Shown here: positions 40,438-51,836 of the stretch, piece by piece
How the letters are laid out: the number at the start of each line of letters is the position of its first letter
Position numbering within the stretch: the stretch's first letter is position 1
NCBI GenBank assembly: GCA_946405185.1
Contig: CAMJGH010000006.1
Location: 1-52,181, forward strand
DNA from: an uncultured Lachnospiraceae bacterium
GTDB lineage: Bacteria; Bacillota; Clostridia; Lachnospirales; Lachnospiraceae
Length of the DNA: 52,181 bases
Direction of reading: 5' to 3'
Program-made: the position numbers and the translations under genes
The notes under the pieces: generated by a model
Database searches by the model: none
What the model was told of the DNA's origin: nothing
Seen by the model: only the letters and a program-made list of their open reading frames with translations

Positions 40438-41427
40438 TCACCTCGTCAGTCCGTCCCAGAACGCCACCATCCGCTCCGGCCACCCCGCGGCGCCCGTGAG
40501 ATCGCCCCGCCCGAAGCCGTGACTGCCGTGCTCCGCCAGGTCCAGCCCTGTGGGGATGCCAAGCTTCTGCAGTTTTTCGTGCATCGCCAGGCTGTTCTCC
40601 ACCGGCACGGCCGGATCGTCTTTGGCGTGCACAAAGTAGGCCGGTGGGTAGTCGGCATCCACCTGCGTGTACACATCGTACGCATCGGCATCGGCCTGCG
40701 TATGGCCAGGGCCGAACAGCATGTCAAACATGAGCCGGCGCCAGTCGGTGGCCTGTGAATACGTTTTTGCCAGCATGGCCAGCGGATAGACGGGGATGAG
40801 CATCTCCGGCTTCGGCTGGCCGTATTTCTGATAGCCGAGCCCCGGCACGCCCCAGGCGGCCGCTACATACCCGCCGGCAGAGAATCCGCCCACGGCATAG
40901 CGGTCCGCGTCCAGCCCGAAGGCATCGGCGTGAGCGCGCACGAACGCCACGGCGGCGGCCAGATCCTCCAGCGGCTTTGGCAGAAGCGGTGTTTCGTTCA
41001 CCCGGTAGGTGAGGCAGAAGACCGCGATGCCCCGGCGGTTGAGTTCCGCGGCCACCGGCATGGACTCCCACAGCGAACAGACGCGCATGAACGCGCCGCC
41101 CGCGCATAAGATCACCCACCGGCGGCTGCCAGGGGCCGGGAAATACACCAGGTTCACGCACGCCTTGTCCGGCTCGGCGGCGGTCTCTTCCCCGGTGTAG
41201 ACCGGATACAGCGCTTTCTCGCCGCTCTCCGTGATGGCGGCCAGACGGCGGGCGGCATCGGTCACCTCATCCGGCCCCCACGGGGAATCCGGCATGGGTG
41301 CGTCCGCCAGGCGCTGTGCCGGCGTGATCCGCGTACCGTAGACCGGATAACAGAAGTACGGGACGATGGGCCCGATGCCGGGATGGGCTTCGAGTTCGGC
41401 AAAAGTGGTGTTCTCGGTGATCAGCAT
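40438..41427 (-). CDS. Alpha/beta hydrolase, acetyl esterase/lipase type
   Basis: A 329-residue cytoplasmic esterase. An N-terminal helical part (residues 1-95) precedes the hydrolase fold; CAGGAF is the oxyanion segment, S183 in GGFSAGG the nucleophile, and HAKDDPAVP and HGSHGFG supply the Asp and His. It resembles acetylxylan/acetyl esterases of the hormone-sensitive lipase-like group. The ATG at 41427 follows AAAGGAGG; an upstream start at 41478 lies in element J and is rejected. Confidence 0.92.
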   Translation of the reverse strand: MLITENTTFAELEAHPGIGPIVPYFCYPVYGTRITPAQRLADAPMPDSPWGPDEVTDAARRLAAITESGEKALYPVYTGEETAAEPDKACVNLVYFPAPGSRRWVILCAGGAFMRVCSLWESMPVAAELNRRGIAVFCLTYRVNETPLLPKPLEDLAAAVAFVRAHADAFGLDADRYAVGGFSAGGYVAAAWGVPGLGYQKYGQPKPEMLIPVYPLAMLAKTYSQATDWRRLMFDMLFGPGHTQADADAYDVYTQVDADYPPAYFVHAKDDPAVPVENSLAMHEKLQKLGIPTGLDLAEHGSHGFGRGDLTGAAGWPERMVAFWDGLTR

Positions 41428-41480
41428 AGGTGCCTCCTTTAAAAGACGAATACAATTGCGTGATCTCATGTCTGCCATGA

Positions 41481-41496
41481 GACAGATGACCTGTCC
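41481..41496. repeat. GGGAC-family element J
   Basis: GACAGATGACCTGTCC, identical to 31161-31176 in element H, but without the flanking inverted arm. Lies between the co-directional YolD and esterase genes. Confidence 0.6.
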
Positions 41497-41503
41497 TTTC
41501 GGT

Positions 41504-41926
41504 TTATGTGATGTCCATCAGGTACCGGATGGGGATGACGGTGCCGTCCGTAAGGACGACGGTGCGTTCAAATTCATCGATCTTTTTAAGATGCCCGGTC
41601 ACGGTGCGGTAGGCGCCGCCGGCTTTCTTTTCGTCAGGGGCGAAGTAGGTGACGGTGACGGACGGACGGTCCGCCAGTCTTCCGCGCAGCTCCGCCAGGC
41701 GCTCGTCCAGATACGCCGCGCGGTCATCGGCCAGAACCGCCTGCTCATCCGTCACGCGGCCGGTCTCTTCGATGACATCGTCATACCCCGTCAATGCCGC
41801 GAACGGCGCGAACTGGGCCGCGCGGTTCTCCGCCGGCATGGGCGGGTGCCGGCGCGAGACGGGATGGGGGAGATTCAGGATATCGTGATAGGGAAAGGTG
41901 TCTTCCATGATGGTTTTCCTACTCAT
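41504..41926 (-). CDS. YolD-like protein
   Basis: A 140-residue protein with the YolD-like features: PMPAENRAAQFAPFAALTGYDD near the N-terminus and a C-terminal beta domain GHLKKIDEFERTVVLTDGTVIPIRYLMDI. YolD proteins are encoded with UvrX-type Y-family polymerases, as here, where the ATG overlaps the polymerase stop (41923-41926). A role in translesion synthesis is inferred from this association. Element J follows it. Confidence 0.9.
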   Translation of the reverse strand: MSRKTIMEDTFPYHDILNLPHPVSRRHPPMPAENRAAQFAPFAALTGYDDVIEETGRVTDEQAVLADDRAAYLDERLAELRGRLADRPSVTVTYFAPDEKKAGGAYRTVTGHLKKIDEFERTVVLTDGTVIPIRYLMDIT

Positions 41927-43446
41927 GCCTTGTGCCCACCGATCTGGCCGTGGCGCTCCCGGCCGGTGGCGCCTTCTTCAAAACTGACGCCGCGCACCAC
42001 CGCGTTCTTGCCGTACTTCTGCCGGATGACCAGCAGCGCCTCCTGCACGCGGCGCTCTTTTTCCAGTGCTTCCGCCTCTTTGGCGCGCTTCTCCTCTTCG
42101 GCCGCGTAGTCGGTGAACAGATCCAGCTGCTCGTAGGTCTCTTCGGAGGCCTTTTTCGCTTCCGCCTCCGGCACCACTTTGTTGACGTTCACGTACATGC
42201 GGCGCACCAGAAGCGCCGGGTCCACCGTCCGGTCGTAGACGGACAGCACCGCCTCGCGGATCAGCCTGGCGGACGAGGTGGGCGCATTCAGATTGGCGGT
42301 TCCGTGCGCGGGCTTGGGAATCTGCCGGCCGTACCAGTCCTTCGTGACGGGGCCTTTGTAAGCCCGGCGTCTCTCCGGGTCCTTCAGGTTTTCGATGTCA
42401 TACCCCACCGTGAGCGTCACCTGGCTGGTGACCAGGCCTTTTTCCAGAAGTCCCATGGCGGCTTCATCGGCCATCTCCTCCACCACCACGCGCGCCTGCG
42501 CGAAGGGATAGGGGCCGGTCAGCACCTGCCCGGAGGAAAATGAGTGGTCATCCGGCTCGTAGGCCTTCACCTGCGCGATGGTGCAGGGCTCCCACCCCCA
42601 GGCGTGGTCGATCAGCAGCTCCGCGTTGATGCCGAAGAGCCGGTAGAGCAGGTCCTCGTTGTAATACTCGCCAGGCTGCCCCACCGAACATCGGGCGATA
42701 TCGCCCATGGTGTACAGGCCGTTCTCCTCCAGCTTGCGGGCATAGCCGCGGCCCACCCGCCAGAAATCCGTGAGCGGCCGGTGCGTCCAGAGGTTCTTCC
42801 GGTAGCTCATCTCATCCAGCTCCGCGATGCGCACGCCGTACTCATCCGCCTCCACGTGCTTGGCCATGATGTCCATGGCGATCTTGGCCAGGTACAGATT
42901 GGTGCCGATGCCCGCAGTGGCCGTGATGCCCGTGGCCTCGCGCACCTCGCTCACCAGTTTCATGGCCAGCGCGCGCGGCGTGGTCTGATAGAACGACAGA
43001 TAGGCCGTGGCATCGATGAACACCTCGTCGATGGAATAGACGTGGATGTCTTCCGGGGAAATGTATTTCAGATAGATCTGGTAGATGCGCGAGCTGTACT
43101 CCATATAGTGGGCCATGCGCGGCACGGCCGCCAGGTACCCCACGGCCATCTCCGGGTGGGCCTTCAGTTCCGTGTCATCATACGACTCCCCGGACAGCCT
43201 CCCGCCCGCCGCCAGATGCCGCTCGGCGTTCACCCGGCGCAGGCGTTCGACCACCTCAAACAGCCGCGCACGGCCGGGGATGCCGTAGGCCTTGAGCGAC
43301 GGCGAGACCGCCAGGCAGATGGTCTTTTCGGTGCGGCTCGCATCGGCCACCACCAGATTGGTGGTCAGCGGATCCAGGCCGCGCTCCATGCACTCCACGG
43401 AGGCGTAGAAGGACTTTAAGTCGATGGCGATATACGTGCGGTCCAT
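41923..43446 (-). CDS. Y-family DNA polymerase (UvrX/UmuC-like)
   Basis: A 507-residue translesion polymerase copying damaged DNA. Metal-binding residues are D9 in IAIDLKSFYASVE and D140/E141 in YSIDEVFID. The palm, fingers, thumb with an HhH-like region and little finger are present; the C-terminal 90 residues are a charged helical tail. The insert with DDTELKAHPEM fits the Gram-positive UvrX/ImpB group. It lies 13 bp after the ClC gene and overlaps yolD-like downstream. No clear SOS box was seen immediately upstream, so transcription may come through the ClC gene. Confidence 0.94.
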   Translation of the reverse strand: MDRTYIAIDLKSFYASVECMERGLDPLTTNLVVADASRTEKTICLAVSPSLKAYGIPGRARLFEVVERLRRVNAERHLAAGGRLSGESYDDTELKAHPEMAVGYLAAVPRMAHYMEYSSRIYQIYLKYISPEDIHVYSIDEVFIDATAYLSFYQTTPRALAMKLVSEVREATGITATAGIGTNLYLAKIAMDIMAKHVEADEYGVRIAELDEMSYRKNLWTHRPLTDFWRVGRGYARKLEENGLYTMGDIARCSVGQPGEYYNEDLLYRLFGINAELLIDHAWGWEPCTIAQVKAYEPDDHSFSSGQVLTGPYPFAQARVVVEEMADEAAMGLLEKGLVTSQVTLTVGYDIENLKDPERRRAYKGPVTKDWYGRQIPKPAHGTANLNAPTSSARLIREAVLSVYDRTVDPALLVRRMYVNVNKVVPEAEAKKASEETYEQLDLFTDYAAEEEKRAKEAEALEKERRVQEALLVIRQKYGKNAVVRGVSFEEGATGRERHGQIGGHKA

Positions 43447-43459
43447 AATGCCTCCTGAC

Positions 43460-44707
43460 TCATCTGTCCCCGATGTATTCGTTTCTGGTCTTCGAGTACG
43501 CGAAGCGCTGGGTGCCGTACAGCCCGTAGTAGCCGGACAGCGCGAACGAGAGCGACACCGTGATCATGAAGTACGGCAGGCCGGTGCCATGGAACATTTC
43601 CATGGCGATCATGAGGGAGGCGATGGGGCAGTTGGTCACGCCGGCGAACAGCGCGATCATGCCGCAGGCGGCACCCAGGGGTTTGGGCATGGCGGTCAGC
43701 TGCCCGAAGAGCGCACCGAAGCTGGCGCCGATGGCCAGCGTGGGTACGATCTCGCCGCCGCGGAAGCCCCCGGCCACCGCGATGCAGGTGAACAGGAGCT
43801 TGAGCACAAACGCCCACTCATCGACCGTGCCTGACATGGCATCGTCCACCAGGTTGATGCCGGCACCGGTGTATTTCTGCGTGCCCAGCGCCATGGTGAG
43901 AAGCCCGGTCAGCACGGCGGCTGCCACCACGCGCAGGTACGGGTTCTTCAGATACTTGCGGGCTCCTTTTTCGACGCTGTGGATGGAAACGGTCATGACC
44001 ACCGAGAGCAGCGCGCACAGGATCCCCAGCAGTACCGACAGCAGCACGTATTTGGGCGCCAGCGACGGCACCATCGACAACAGCCACGAATCCGTCCCGC
44101 GGCCCATCCAGCCGCCGATCTGCGAACCGATCAGCGCCGAAAACATGCAGGGCACCAGCGCTGCGTAGTAGAACACGCCCACGCTGATGACTTCGATACA
44201 GAAGATGGCGGCCGCTACCGGCGTGCCGAACACCGCCGCAAACACCGCGGCCATGCCGCACATGATGCCGACGCGCTTGTTCTTCTCATCCAGTCCGGTC
44301 AGCTCGGCCAGCCGCGCGCCAAGCCATCCGCCCAGCTGCAGCGAGGCGCCCTCACGCCCGACGGAGGCGCCGCCCAGGTGCGAAAGGATGGATGAGACAA
44401 AGATCAGCGGCCCGGTGGCCATGGTCACGCGGTCGCCCGCCGAGATGGACGCCAGCACCATGTTGACGCCGCGGTTCTTCTCTTCGCCCGTCACCTGATA
44501 GAGCCACACGATGGCAAGACCGCAGAGCGGGAGCACCGCCATCACCCACGGGGATGCCGCGCGCAGCCCCGTGACCAGGCGGATGGCCCGGGCAAACAGG
44601 CCGCCCAGGAAACCGCCGGCGGTACCGGTGAGCGCGGCAAACACCCCCCAGCACAGGAGGTAGAGGATGCCTTCGACGATCGGATGGCGCAGCAGTTTTT
44701 CTTTCAC
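43460..44707 (-). CDS. ClC-family chloride channel/transporter
   Basis: A 415-residue membrane protein with about ten helices. GREGASLQLGG (residues 117-127) contains the gating glutamate E119 of the GREGP motif, with Ala in place of Pro; MCGMAAVFAAVFGTPVAAAIFCIEV is the typical following pair of helices. It may be a channel or a proton/fluoride-coupled antiporter; this cannot be decided. GTG start at 44707 with GGGGAG 9 bases upstream. A 0.9 kb region without a gene lies upstream, with a strong promoter at its far end, so its mRNA may carry a very long leader. Confidence 0.92.
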   Translation of the reverse strand: MKEKLLRHPIVEGILYLLCWGVFAALTGTAGGFLGGLFARAIRLVTGLRAASPWVMAVLPLCGLAIVWLYQVTGEEKNRGVNMVLASISAGDRVTMATGPLIFVSSILSHLGGASVGREGASLQLGGWLGARLAELTGLDEKNKRVGIMCGMAAVFAAVFGTPVAAAIFCIEVISVGVFYYAALVPCMFSALIGSQIGGWMGRGTDSWLLSMVPSLAPKYVLLSVLLGILCALLSVVMTVSIHSVEKGARKYLKNPYLRVVAAAVLTGLLTMALGTQKYTGAGINLVDDAMSGTVDEWAFVLKLLFTCIAVAGGFRGGEIVPTLAIGASFGALFGQLTAMPKPLGAACGMIALFAGVTNCPIASLMIAMEMFHGTGLPYFMITVSLSFALSGYYGLYGTQRFAYSKTRNEYIGDR

Positions 44708-44826
44708 GGATCACAACTCCCCACAAAAAAAGATACCCTTTCGGATATCCTCATCATATCAGAACTGTATTTATTTCGCCACTGTCAACAGCCGGGTGCT
44801 GTATGGCTCATTGCATAACGTAAACA

Positions 44827-45374
44827 GGGGTACCGATCCGCCTTACCGCTGAACCGATACCCCACTCAATGAATGATAGAAAGTTTCACTTAATAACCTC
44901 TCTTTCGATACTCCTGTGAGTTTCTCTATATTCAGTTTTCTCTGCCGTTCCGCTTATCTGCTTCCGCTTCTGTCTGCGATGATCTTATCTTATCTTCTGC
45001 GTGCAGGACTTTTCTCTTTTGCCTGTTCACGCTGTCTCGCTGTCTGTTTGGGAAGTTCCTGGGAACGGGCTTCAGGTCTTCATCGGTTTGTCCTCCACCG
45101 GTTTGGCCGTTTCCTTGTGCCTCTCAGACGAATCTATATAGGTTAACTCCTTCCTGGGAGATTTCTATGGAGATCCGTAACTGTGCTAGCCCATTGGACC
45201 GTACCTCCTGGTCTTGCTTTCCGATGATGCGTTGACGGGTTCTTTGGTGCTCTTTGGTGCTTTGTGGAACTTGTGGTACATGGGACTCGGTCTTGCTACG
45301 TACGCGGTTCTTGCTTCTTTGTCGACTATTGGTTTCCTTTGCAGCTGCTTCGGTTTTGTTTCTCTCTTTTGATG
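44827..45374 (-). ncRNA. Candidate large structured ncRNA or long leader
   Basis: Starts just after a near-consensus promoter (45408-45380) and reads toward the ClC gene. The minus strand is A/G-rich with short GC stems, for example GTTC-CCAG-GAAC, ACTC-ACAG-GAGT and CTCC-CAGGAA-GGAG. At 44863-44827 the minus RNA forms a 13-bp hairpin (GGGGUAUCGGUUC with GGAUCGGUACCCC) using three G-U pairs that would be mismatches on the other strand, which supports the direction. I could not match a known RNA class; length is in the range of large ornate RNAs such as ROOL or OLE, without sequence proof. Confidence 0.35.
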
Positions 45375-45379
45375 GCTTG

Positions 45380-45408
45380 ATTCTAGCGCAAAAAGCATAG
45401 ACTGTCAA
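45380..45408 (-). promoter_or_regulatory. Strong minus-strand promoter
   Basis: TTGACA (45408-45403), 17-bp spacer, TAGAAT (45385-45380): perfect -35, one mismatch in -10. No start codon with a ribosome binding site follows for about 670 bp. Confidence 0.8.
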
Positions 45409-45589
45409 GCATTTTCGGAAGATTTTTTACATCTTTTTAAGCGGAATTGTCAAATTATTTGCTTTATTGTGGCAACACTTTGCGGAATTTGCACGGTTTC
45501 CGGCAACAACTCCGGGAATTGTACGGCCCGGCGGATACAATAAACCCTTTTGCGGCACAATAAGTTCGGTCCGTTTTGCACAAAAGTTA

Positions 45590-45616
45590 ACGCCGGAGGG
45601 GATTTCCCTCCGGCGT
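45590..45616 (-). terminator. Terminator of the lacZ-type gene
   Basis: ACGCCGGAGGG (45590-45600) / CCCTCCGGCGT (45606-45616), perfect 11-bp stem with a GATTT loop, just after the stop at 45635. Confidence 0.8.
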
Positions 45617-45634
45617 CTGCTCTGTTTTTGTCCG

Positions 45635-48724
<3,090 letters not shown>

Positions 48725-48749
48725 TTAATTCGCCAAAACCGCGGATTAA
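48725..48749. promoter_or_regulatory. Candidate operator upstream of lacZ
   Basis: TTAAT-T-CGC...GCG-G-ATTAA, a 25-bp palindrome with one mismatch pair, about 20 bp upstream of the lacZ start; TTAAGCGCCGCTAA follows. The symmetry resembles LacI-type sites, but no regulator gene is nearby. Confidence 0.3.
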
Positions 48750-48914
48750 GCGCCGCTAATGTGTCATTTCAGAGAAATAAAGCCCTCACACCGCCCCGCG
48801 TGTTTCTTTTTTCCGGCGGTCTGCGGTGATAAGATAGAATTGTTCTGCTGACAGTGTAATCCAAAACGGCGGGACTCGCAATGCTCATCTTTCATTATAA
48901 AAGGAGAGTTACCC

Positions 48915-49937
48915 ATGCTGGTACCCATTCTTCTGTTTGCGTTAGGCCTCGTTCTGCTGATCAAAGGCGGCGACTGGTTTGTGGACGGCGCCACGGGCAT
49001 CGCCCACCGCTTCCACCTTCCCGAACTGCTGATCGGCGCCACCGTGGTGTCCATCGGCACCACGCTGCCGGAGGTCATGGTCTCCACCTCCTCCGCAGCC
49101 ATGGGCCACGGGCAGCTCTCCTACGGCAACGCCATCGGCTCCATCATCTGCAACACCTCGCTGATCTGCGCGCTGACGCTGATCGCTTCGCCGGGCGCGG
49201 TGGACCGCAAGGCCCTGCGCACGCCGGTCATCTTCTTCGCGCTGACCACGGCCATCTACGTCTGCTGCGCCTACTTCTTCCGACAGTTCACCAGACCCTT
49301 AGGCTTCGTGCTGCTGGCCGTCTTCCTGATCTACATGGTGGTCACGGTGCGCCAGGCCCTGCGCTCGAGCGTCCGCGAGACCCTCGAGGCGCGCAAGGCC
49401 GACACGGCTGAGGCTGCCGCGGCGGCTCCTGCCGCAGAGCCGGAAGAAGGTGGGAAGCAGCGCACGTTCATTATGGAAGTGGTGCTGCTGGTCATCGGCG
49501 CGGCGCTGATCGCCGTGGGTGCGGACCTGCTGGTGGACAACGGCGTCATCATCGCCGAGGCGCTGGGCGTGCCGGAATCCGTCATCGGCCTGACCTTCGT
49601 GGCCCTGGGCACGTCGCTGCCGGAACTGGTGACGGCGGTCACCTCCATCATCAAGAAGCACGCGTCGCTCTCGCTGGGCAACATCATCGGCGCCAACCTC
49701 TTCAACCTGGTGCTGGTCTCCGGTATGTCCATCGCCATCAACCCGTTCGGCGTGCCGGATGCGCAGAAGCTCTTCGGGTGGCCGCTCTCGCTGGTCGTGG
49801 ACCTGCCGGTGATGCTCTTAGTCTCCTGCATCCTGCTGGTGCCGTCGCTGGTGCGCGGCAGGATCGCAAGATGGCAGGGCATCGCGCTGCTGGCCTGTTA
49901 CGCCGCCTTCTGCGTGCTGCAGTTCACCATCCTCTAA
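48915..49937 (+). CDS. Calcium/sodium antiporter (CaCA family)
   Basis: A 340-residue transporter with ten membrane helices in two inverted halves. Both alpha-repeats are present: GATVVSIGTTLPEVMVS in the first half and GLTFVALGTSLPELVTA in the second, with acidic residues for cation binding. A charged cytoplasmic loop rich in Ala and Glu (residues about 155-185) joins the halves. It exchanges Ca2+ for Na+ or H+. AAGGAG precedes the ATG; TAGAAT at 48835-48840 may be its -10. A strong terminator follows. Confidence 0.94.
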   Translation: MLVPILLFALGLVLLIKGGDWFVDGATGIAHRFHLPELLIGATVVSIGTTLPEVMVSTSSAAMGHGQLSYGNAIGSIICNTSLICALTLIASPGAVDRKALRTPVIFFALTTAIYVCCAYFFRQFTRPLGFVLLAVFLIYMVVTVRQALRSSVRETLEARKADTAEAAAAAPAAEPEEGGKQRTFIMEVVLLVIGAALIAVGADLLVDNGVIIAEALGVPESVIGLTFVALGTSLPELVTAVTSIIKKHASLSLGNIIGANLFNLVLVSGMSIAINPFGVPDAQKLFGWPLSLVVDLPVMLLVSCILLVPSLVRGRIARWQGIALLACYAAFCVLQFTIL

Positions 49938-49952
49938 CGCCTGACTTTTCAG

Positions 49953-49976
49953 ACGGCCGGCTGTCATGCCGGCCGT
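49953..49976 (+). terminator. Intrinsic terminator after the antiporter gene
   Basis: ACGGCCGGC (49953-49961) / GCCGGCCGT (49968-49976), loop TGTCAT, followed by TTTTTTG. Confidence 0.9.
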
Positions 49977-50040
49977 TTTTTGTGTTATACTGGGCTGAGA
50001 AATACCGGCGGATGTTTCCGGCACGAAGGGAGGAACCGTT

Positions 50041-50775
50041 ATGGCGGAATTTGAAGAGAAGATCGCGAAACTGCAGCAGATGATCGATGACAGTCAGTCC
50101 ATCTGCTTCTTTACCGGAGCCGGCATTTCCGTCCCCTCCGGCATCCCGGACTTCCGGTCCGCCAGCGGCATCTACAACCAGACGGACGGGTACACCTACA
50201 GCCCGGAGGAGATGGTCTCGCACACCTTCCTCTACTCCCACACCAAAGACTTCTACGAGTTCTACCGCTCCAAGATGCTCTGGCCGGACGCGCAGCCGAA
50301 CGACGCGCATAAGTATATCGCCGCCCTGCAGGAGCGAAAAGACGTCTCCGTGGTCACCCAGAACATCGACGGCCTTCACCAGAAGGCCGGCAGCCGCCGC
50401 GTGTATGAGCTGCACGGCAGCGTGGAGCGCAACTACTGCACGCGCTGCGGCAAGCGCTTCCCGGCCTCCTTCATCGCTGAAAGCACCGGCGTCCCGAAGT
50501 GTGACGTCTGCGGCGCCATGGTCCGCCCGGACGTGGTGCTCTACGAAGAAGGCTTGGACGGCGATGTCATCGAAGGCGCCGTCAACGCCATCGCCTCCGC
50601 CGACATGCTGGTGGTCATCGGCACCAGCCTCGTGGTCTACCCCGCCGCATCGTTCGTGCGCTACTACCGCGGCAACAAGTTCGTGGTGGTCAACCTGTCA
50701 CAGACCCAGTACGACCGCTACACCAACCTGGCCGTATACGAAGACTGCGCGAAGGTAGCGCGGACGCTGAGGTGA
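50041..50775 (+). CDS. cobB: NAD-dependent protein deacylase, Sir2 family
   Basis: A 244-residue sirtuin removing acetyl or other acyl groups from lysines with NAD+. GAGIS.PSGIPDFR (residues 26-39) binds NAD, TQNIDGLH (106-113) follows, H125 is catalytic, and C133, C136, C154 and C157 form the structural zinc site. Length and motif order fit the bacterial CobB/class U type. The ATG at 50041 follows GAAGGGAGG, and TTATACT about 55 bp upstream may be the -10. Palindrome K follows. Confidence 0.95.
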   Translation: MAEFEEKIAKLQQMIDDSQSICFFTGAGISVPSGIPDFRSASGIYNQTDGYTYSPEEMVSHTFLYSHTKDFYEFYRSKMLWPDAQPNDAHKYIAALQERKDVSVVTQNIDGLHQKAGSRRVYELHGSVERNYCTRCGKRFPASFIAESTGVPKCDVCGAMVRPDVVLYEEGLDGDVIEGAVNAIASADMLVVIGTSLVVYPAASFVRYYRGNKFVVVNLSQTQYDRYTNLAVYEDCAKVARTLR

Positions 50776-50789
50776 TAATTACGAAGTGA

Positions 50790-50838
50790 TAATACCAGAA
50801 AGCTACCTGGCACAAGGCCTGGCAGCTTTCTGGTATTA
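50790..50838. repeat. Palindrome K between convergent genes
   Basis: TAATACCAGAAAGCT (50790-50804) / AGCTTTCTGGTATTA (50824-50838), perfect 15-bp arms with a partly self-complementary interior containing CCTGGC. Lies between the Sir2 gene and the small protein gene, placed like the other elements but with a different tag and no GGGAC core. Confidence 0.7.
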
Positions 50839-50848
50839 AAGTGATGTA

Positions 50849-51142
50849 TTAAGCAAAGCTGATAGGTTTGATCGGCTTTTCCATGCGATGACCATCCGGA
50901 GTCTTATAATCGAGCATGGTGACTTCCTCCGTTTCCCTGTTCACAGACACTCTGCCAAATACAGTCCACAAACCAGTCTCTTCATCTCCTTCAAACCCAA
51001 GGAAATACTCATAATCCACTTCTGCTTCATCAGTGGGATAAGACTGACAGGCCTCCTTTATATGTGACCTGAAATAGTCTGTTCCTACTACCTCAGCAAT
51101 TGCTCCGCATGCATACATCTTGGCCTCAAAAGTACTTAGCAT
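50849..51142 (-). CDS. Small hypothetical protein of XRE/ImmA operon
   Basis: A 97-residue protein that I do not recognise: an N-terminal helical half with FEAKMYACGAIAEVVG, then an acidic stretch and beta strands (YEYFLGFEGDEE, WTVFGRVSVNRE). The ATG at 51142 has GGAGG at a 9-base distance; an ATG at 51148 overlaps the previous stop as ATGA but is too near the Shine-Dalgarno site. It is the last gene of an AT-richer four-gene operon and may be its effector or partner; no function is assigned. Confidence 0.75.
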   Translation of the reverse strand: MLSTFEAKMYACGAIAEVVGTDYFRSHIKEACQSYPTDEAEVDYEYFLGFEGDEETGLWTVFGRVSVNRETEEVTMLDYKTPDGHRMEKPIKPISFA

Positions 51143-51144
51143 GT

Positions 51145-51489
51145 TCATTCACCTCCAAACAACTGCATGTATACTGCTTTGGATCTGTTATTGATCTTAT
51201 TAGGAACCGTTCCCATCTCCAGTACCCCGTGTTCGCCAAAAGTACAGGTCCGCCCATTCGGAGTAACTATCATACTGGTCCTTTGCCCCACGGCGGACCT
51301 CAATTCTCTGATAAGTGCTCTGTCTGCAAGAGAAGGAGCACAGTCATCATTAAAAGGGTGACTATGAAACTCAAGGATCCCGCGGTGTCTCTTCATCTCC
51401 GCAAATATGTCTGCAGGTATGGTTGTGCCGTGTGAATCCCCTCGGATCAAGTAAGACTTTTCTCCAATAGTAACCTTTGCAAATTCCAC
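51145..51489 (-). CDS. JAMM/MPN-like metallopeptidase-fold protein
   Basis: A 114-residue protein with a JAMM-like metal motif: E40 before HSHP (H42, H44), then S53 and D56 in PSLAD. The canonical spacing has one residue fewer between the second His and Ser, so metal binding is likely but not certain. Such domains cleave isopeptide or peptide bonds. It starts with GTG at 51489 after AAGGA, overlapping the end of the ImmA/IrrE gene by 43 bp in another frame. The TPNGRTCTFGE segment follows the motif and its role is unknown. Confidence 0.65.
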   Translation of the reverse strand: MEFAKVTIGEKSYLIRGDSHGTTIPADIFAEMKRHRGILEFHSHPFNDDCAPSLADRALIRELRSAVGQRTSMIVTPNGRTCTFGEHGVLEMGTVPNKINNRSKAVYMQLFGGE

Positions 51490-51833
51490 TCCTGCTTCCT
51501 TAGACAGAAGCGAATCAGGAAGAAATGCGCGATTTCATGGGCAATCGTCATCCGATCCCTTCCCTTACCATCACAGGCACCCTCGTAAACGCTTTCCTTG
51601 ATTCGGATCAGACCATTACTTGTGTCCGTGCAGGCATGGGTATCGTCTGGGAGTTCATTATCCGGAACAATCTCATAGTTGAACCCTGGTAGTTTGTCCG
51701 CCAGAATATCCAGTAATTCCACCACAGGGATCCATAATGTTCCTTCCAACCCCAACATTTTTCGAAGTTGTTTTGCGAAGGCACGTATCTCCTTCCTTGA
51801 CAGCGGATCGGCAACCTCTCTTTTTCTGCGCAA
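51447..51833 (-). CDS. ImmA/IrrE-family metallopeptidase, C-terminally short
   Basis: A 128-residue protein with the HExxH zinc motif at 99-103 (TIAHEIAHFF) preceded by DRMTIAHE, typical of ImmA/IrrE peptidases that cleave XRE-type repressors. The usual downstream glutamate in an E..A..FA helix is absent; after HEIAHFFLI the sequence turns basic and stops. It may be truncated or frameshifted, or it may rely on the overlapping JAMM protein. TTG start at 51833 after GGGGGGAG, 3 bp from the XRE stop. Strong link to that regulator. Confidence 0.75.
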   Translation of the reverse strand: MRRKREVADPLSRKEIRAFAKQLRKMLGLEGTLWIPVVELLDILADKLPGFNYEIVPDNELPDDTHACTDTSNGLIRIKESVYEGACDGKGRDRMTIAHEIAHFFLIRFCLRKQEWNLQRLLLEKSLT

Positions 51834-51836
51834 AGC

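Larger units (their letters stand above)
44708..45634. other. Gene-free region (0.9 kb), A-rich minus strand
   Basis: Between the ClC start and the lacZ terminator no convincing protein gene is present. The stretch at about 44870-45400 is strongly pyrimidine-rich on the plus strand, i.e. purine-rich as minus RNA. Contents: minus promoter 45380-45408, a candidate structured RNA, hairpin 44827-44863 and the lacZ terminator 45590-45616. Base composition is lower in GC than flanking genes. Confidence 0.7.

Noticed and set aside
43420-43470. SOS box upstream of the Y-family polymerase
   Set aside because: Only 13 bp separate it from the ClC gene and no LexA-type palindrome is visible there.
44916-45146. 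76-codon plus-strand hydrophobic frame
   Set aside because: Arises from the pyrimidine-rich strand; no ribosome binding site or promoter.
44827-45374. Naming the RNA candidate as RNase P RNA, tmRNA or SRP RNA
   Set aside because: Conserved cores (for example the RNase P GAGGAAAGUC segment or the tmRNA tRNA-like end) are not found; a ROOL or OLE label would be a guess.
45124-45408. 94-codon minus-strand frame in the gene-free region
   Set aside because: Its start lies within the -35 box of the promoter, upstream of the expected transcript start, and the product is an improbable basic, low-complexity sequence.
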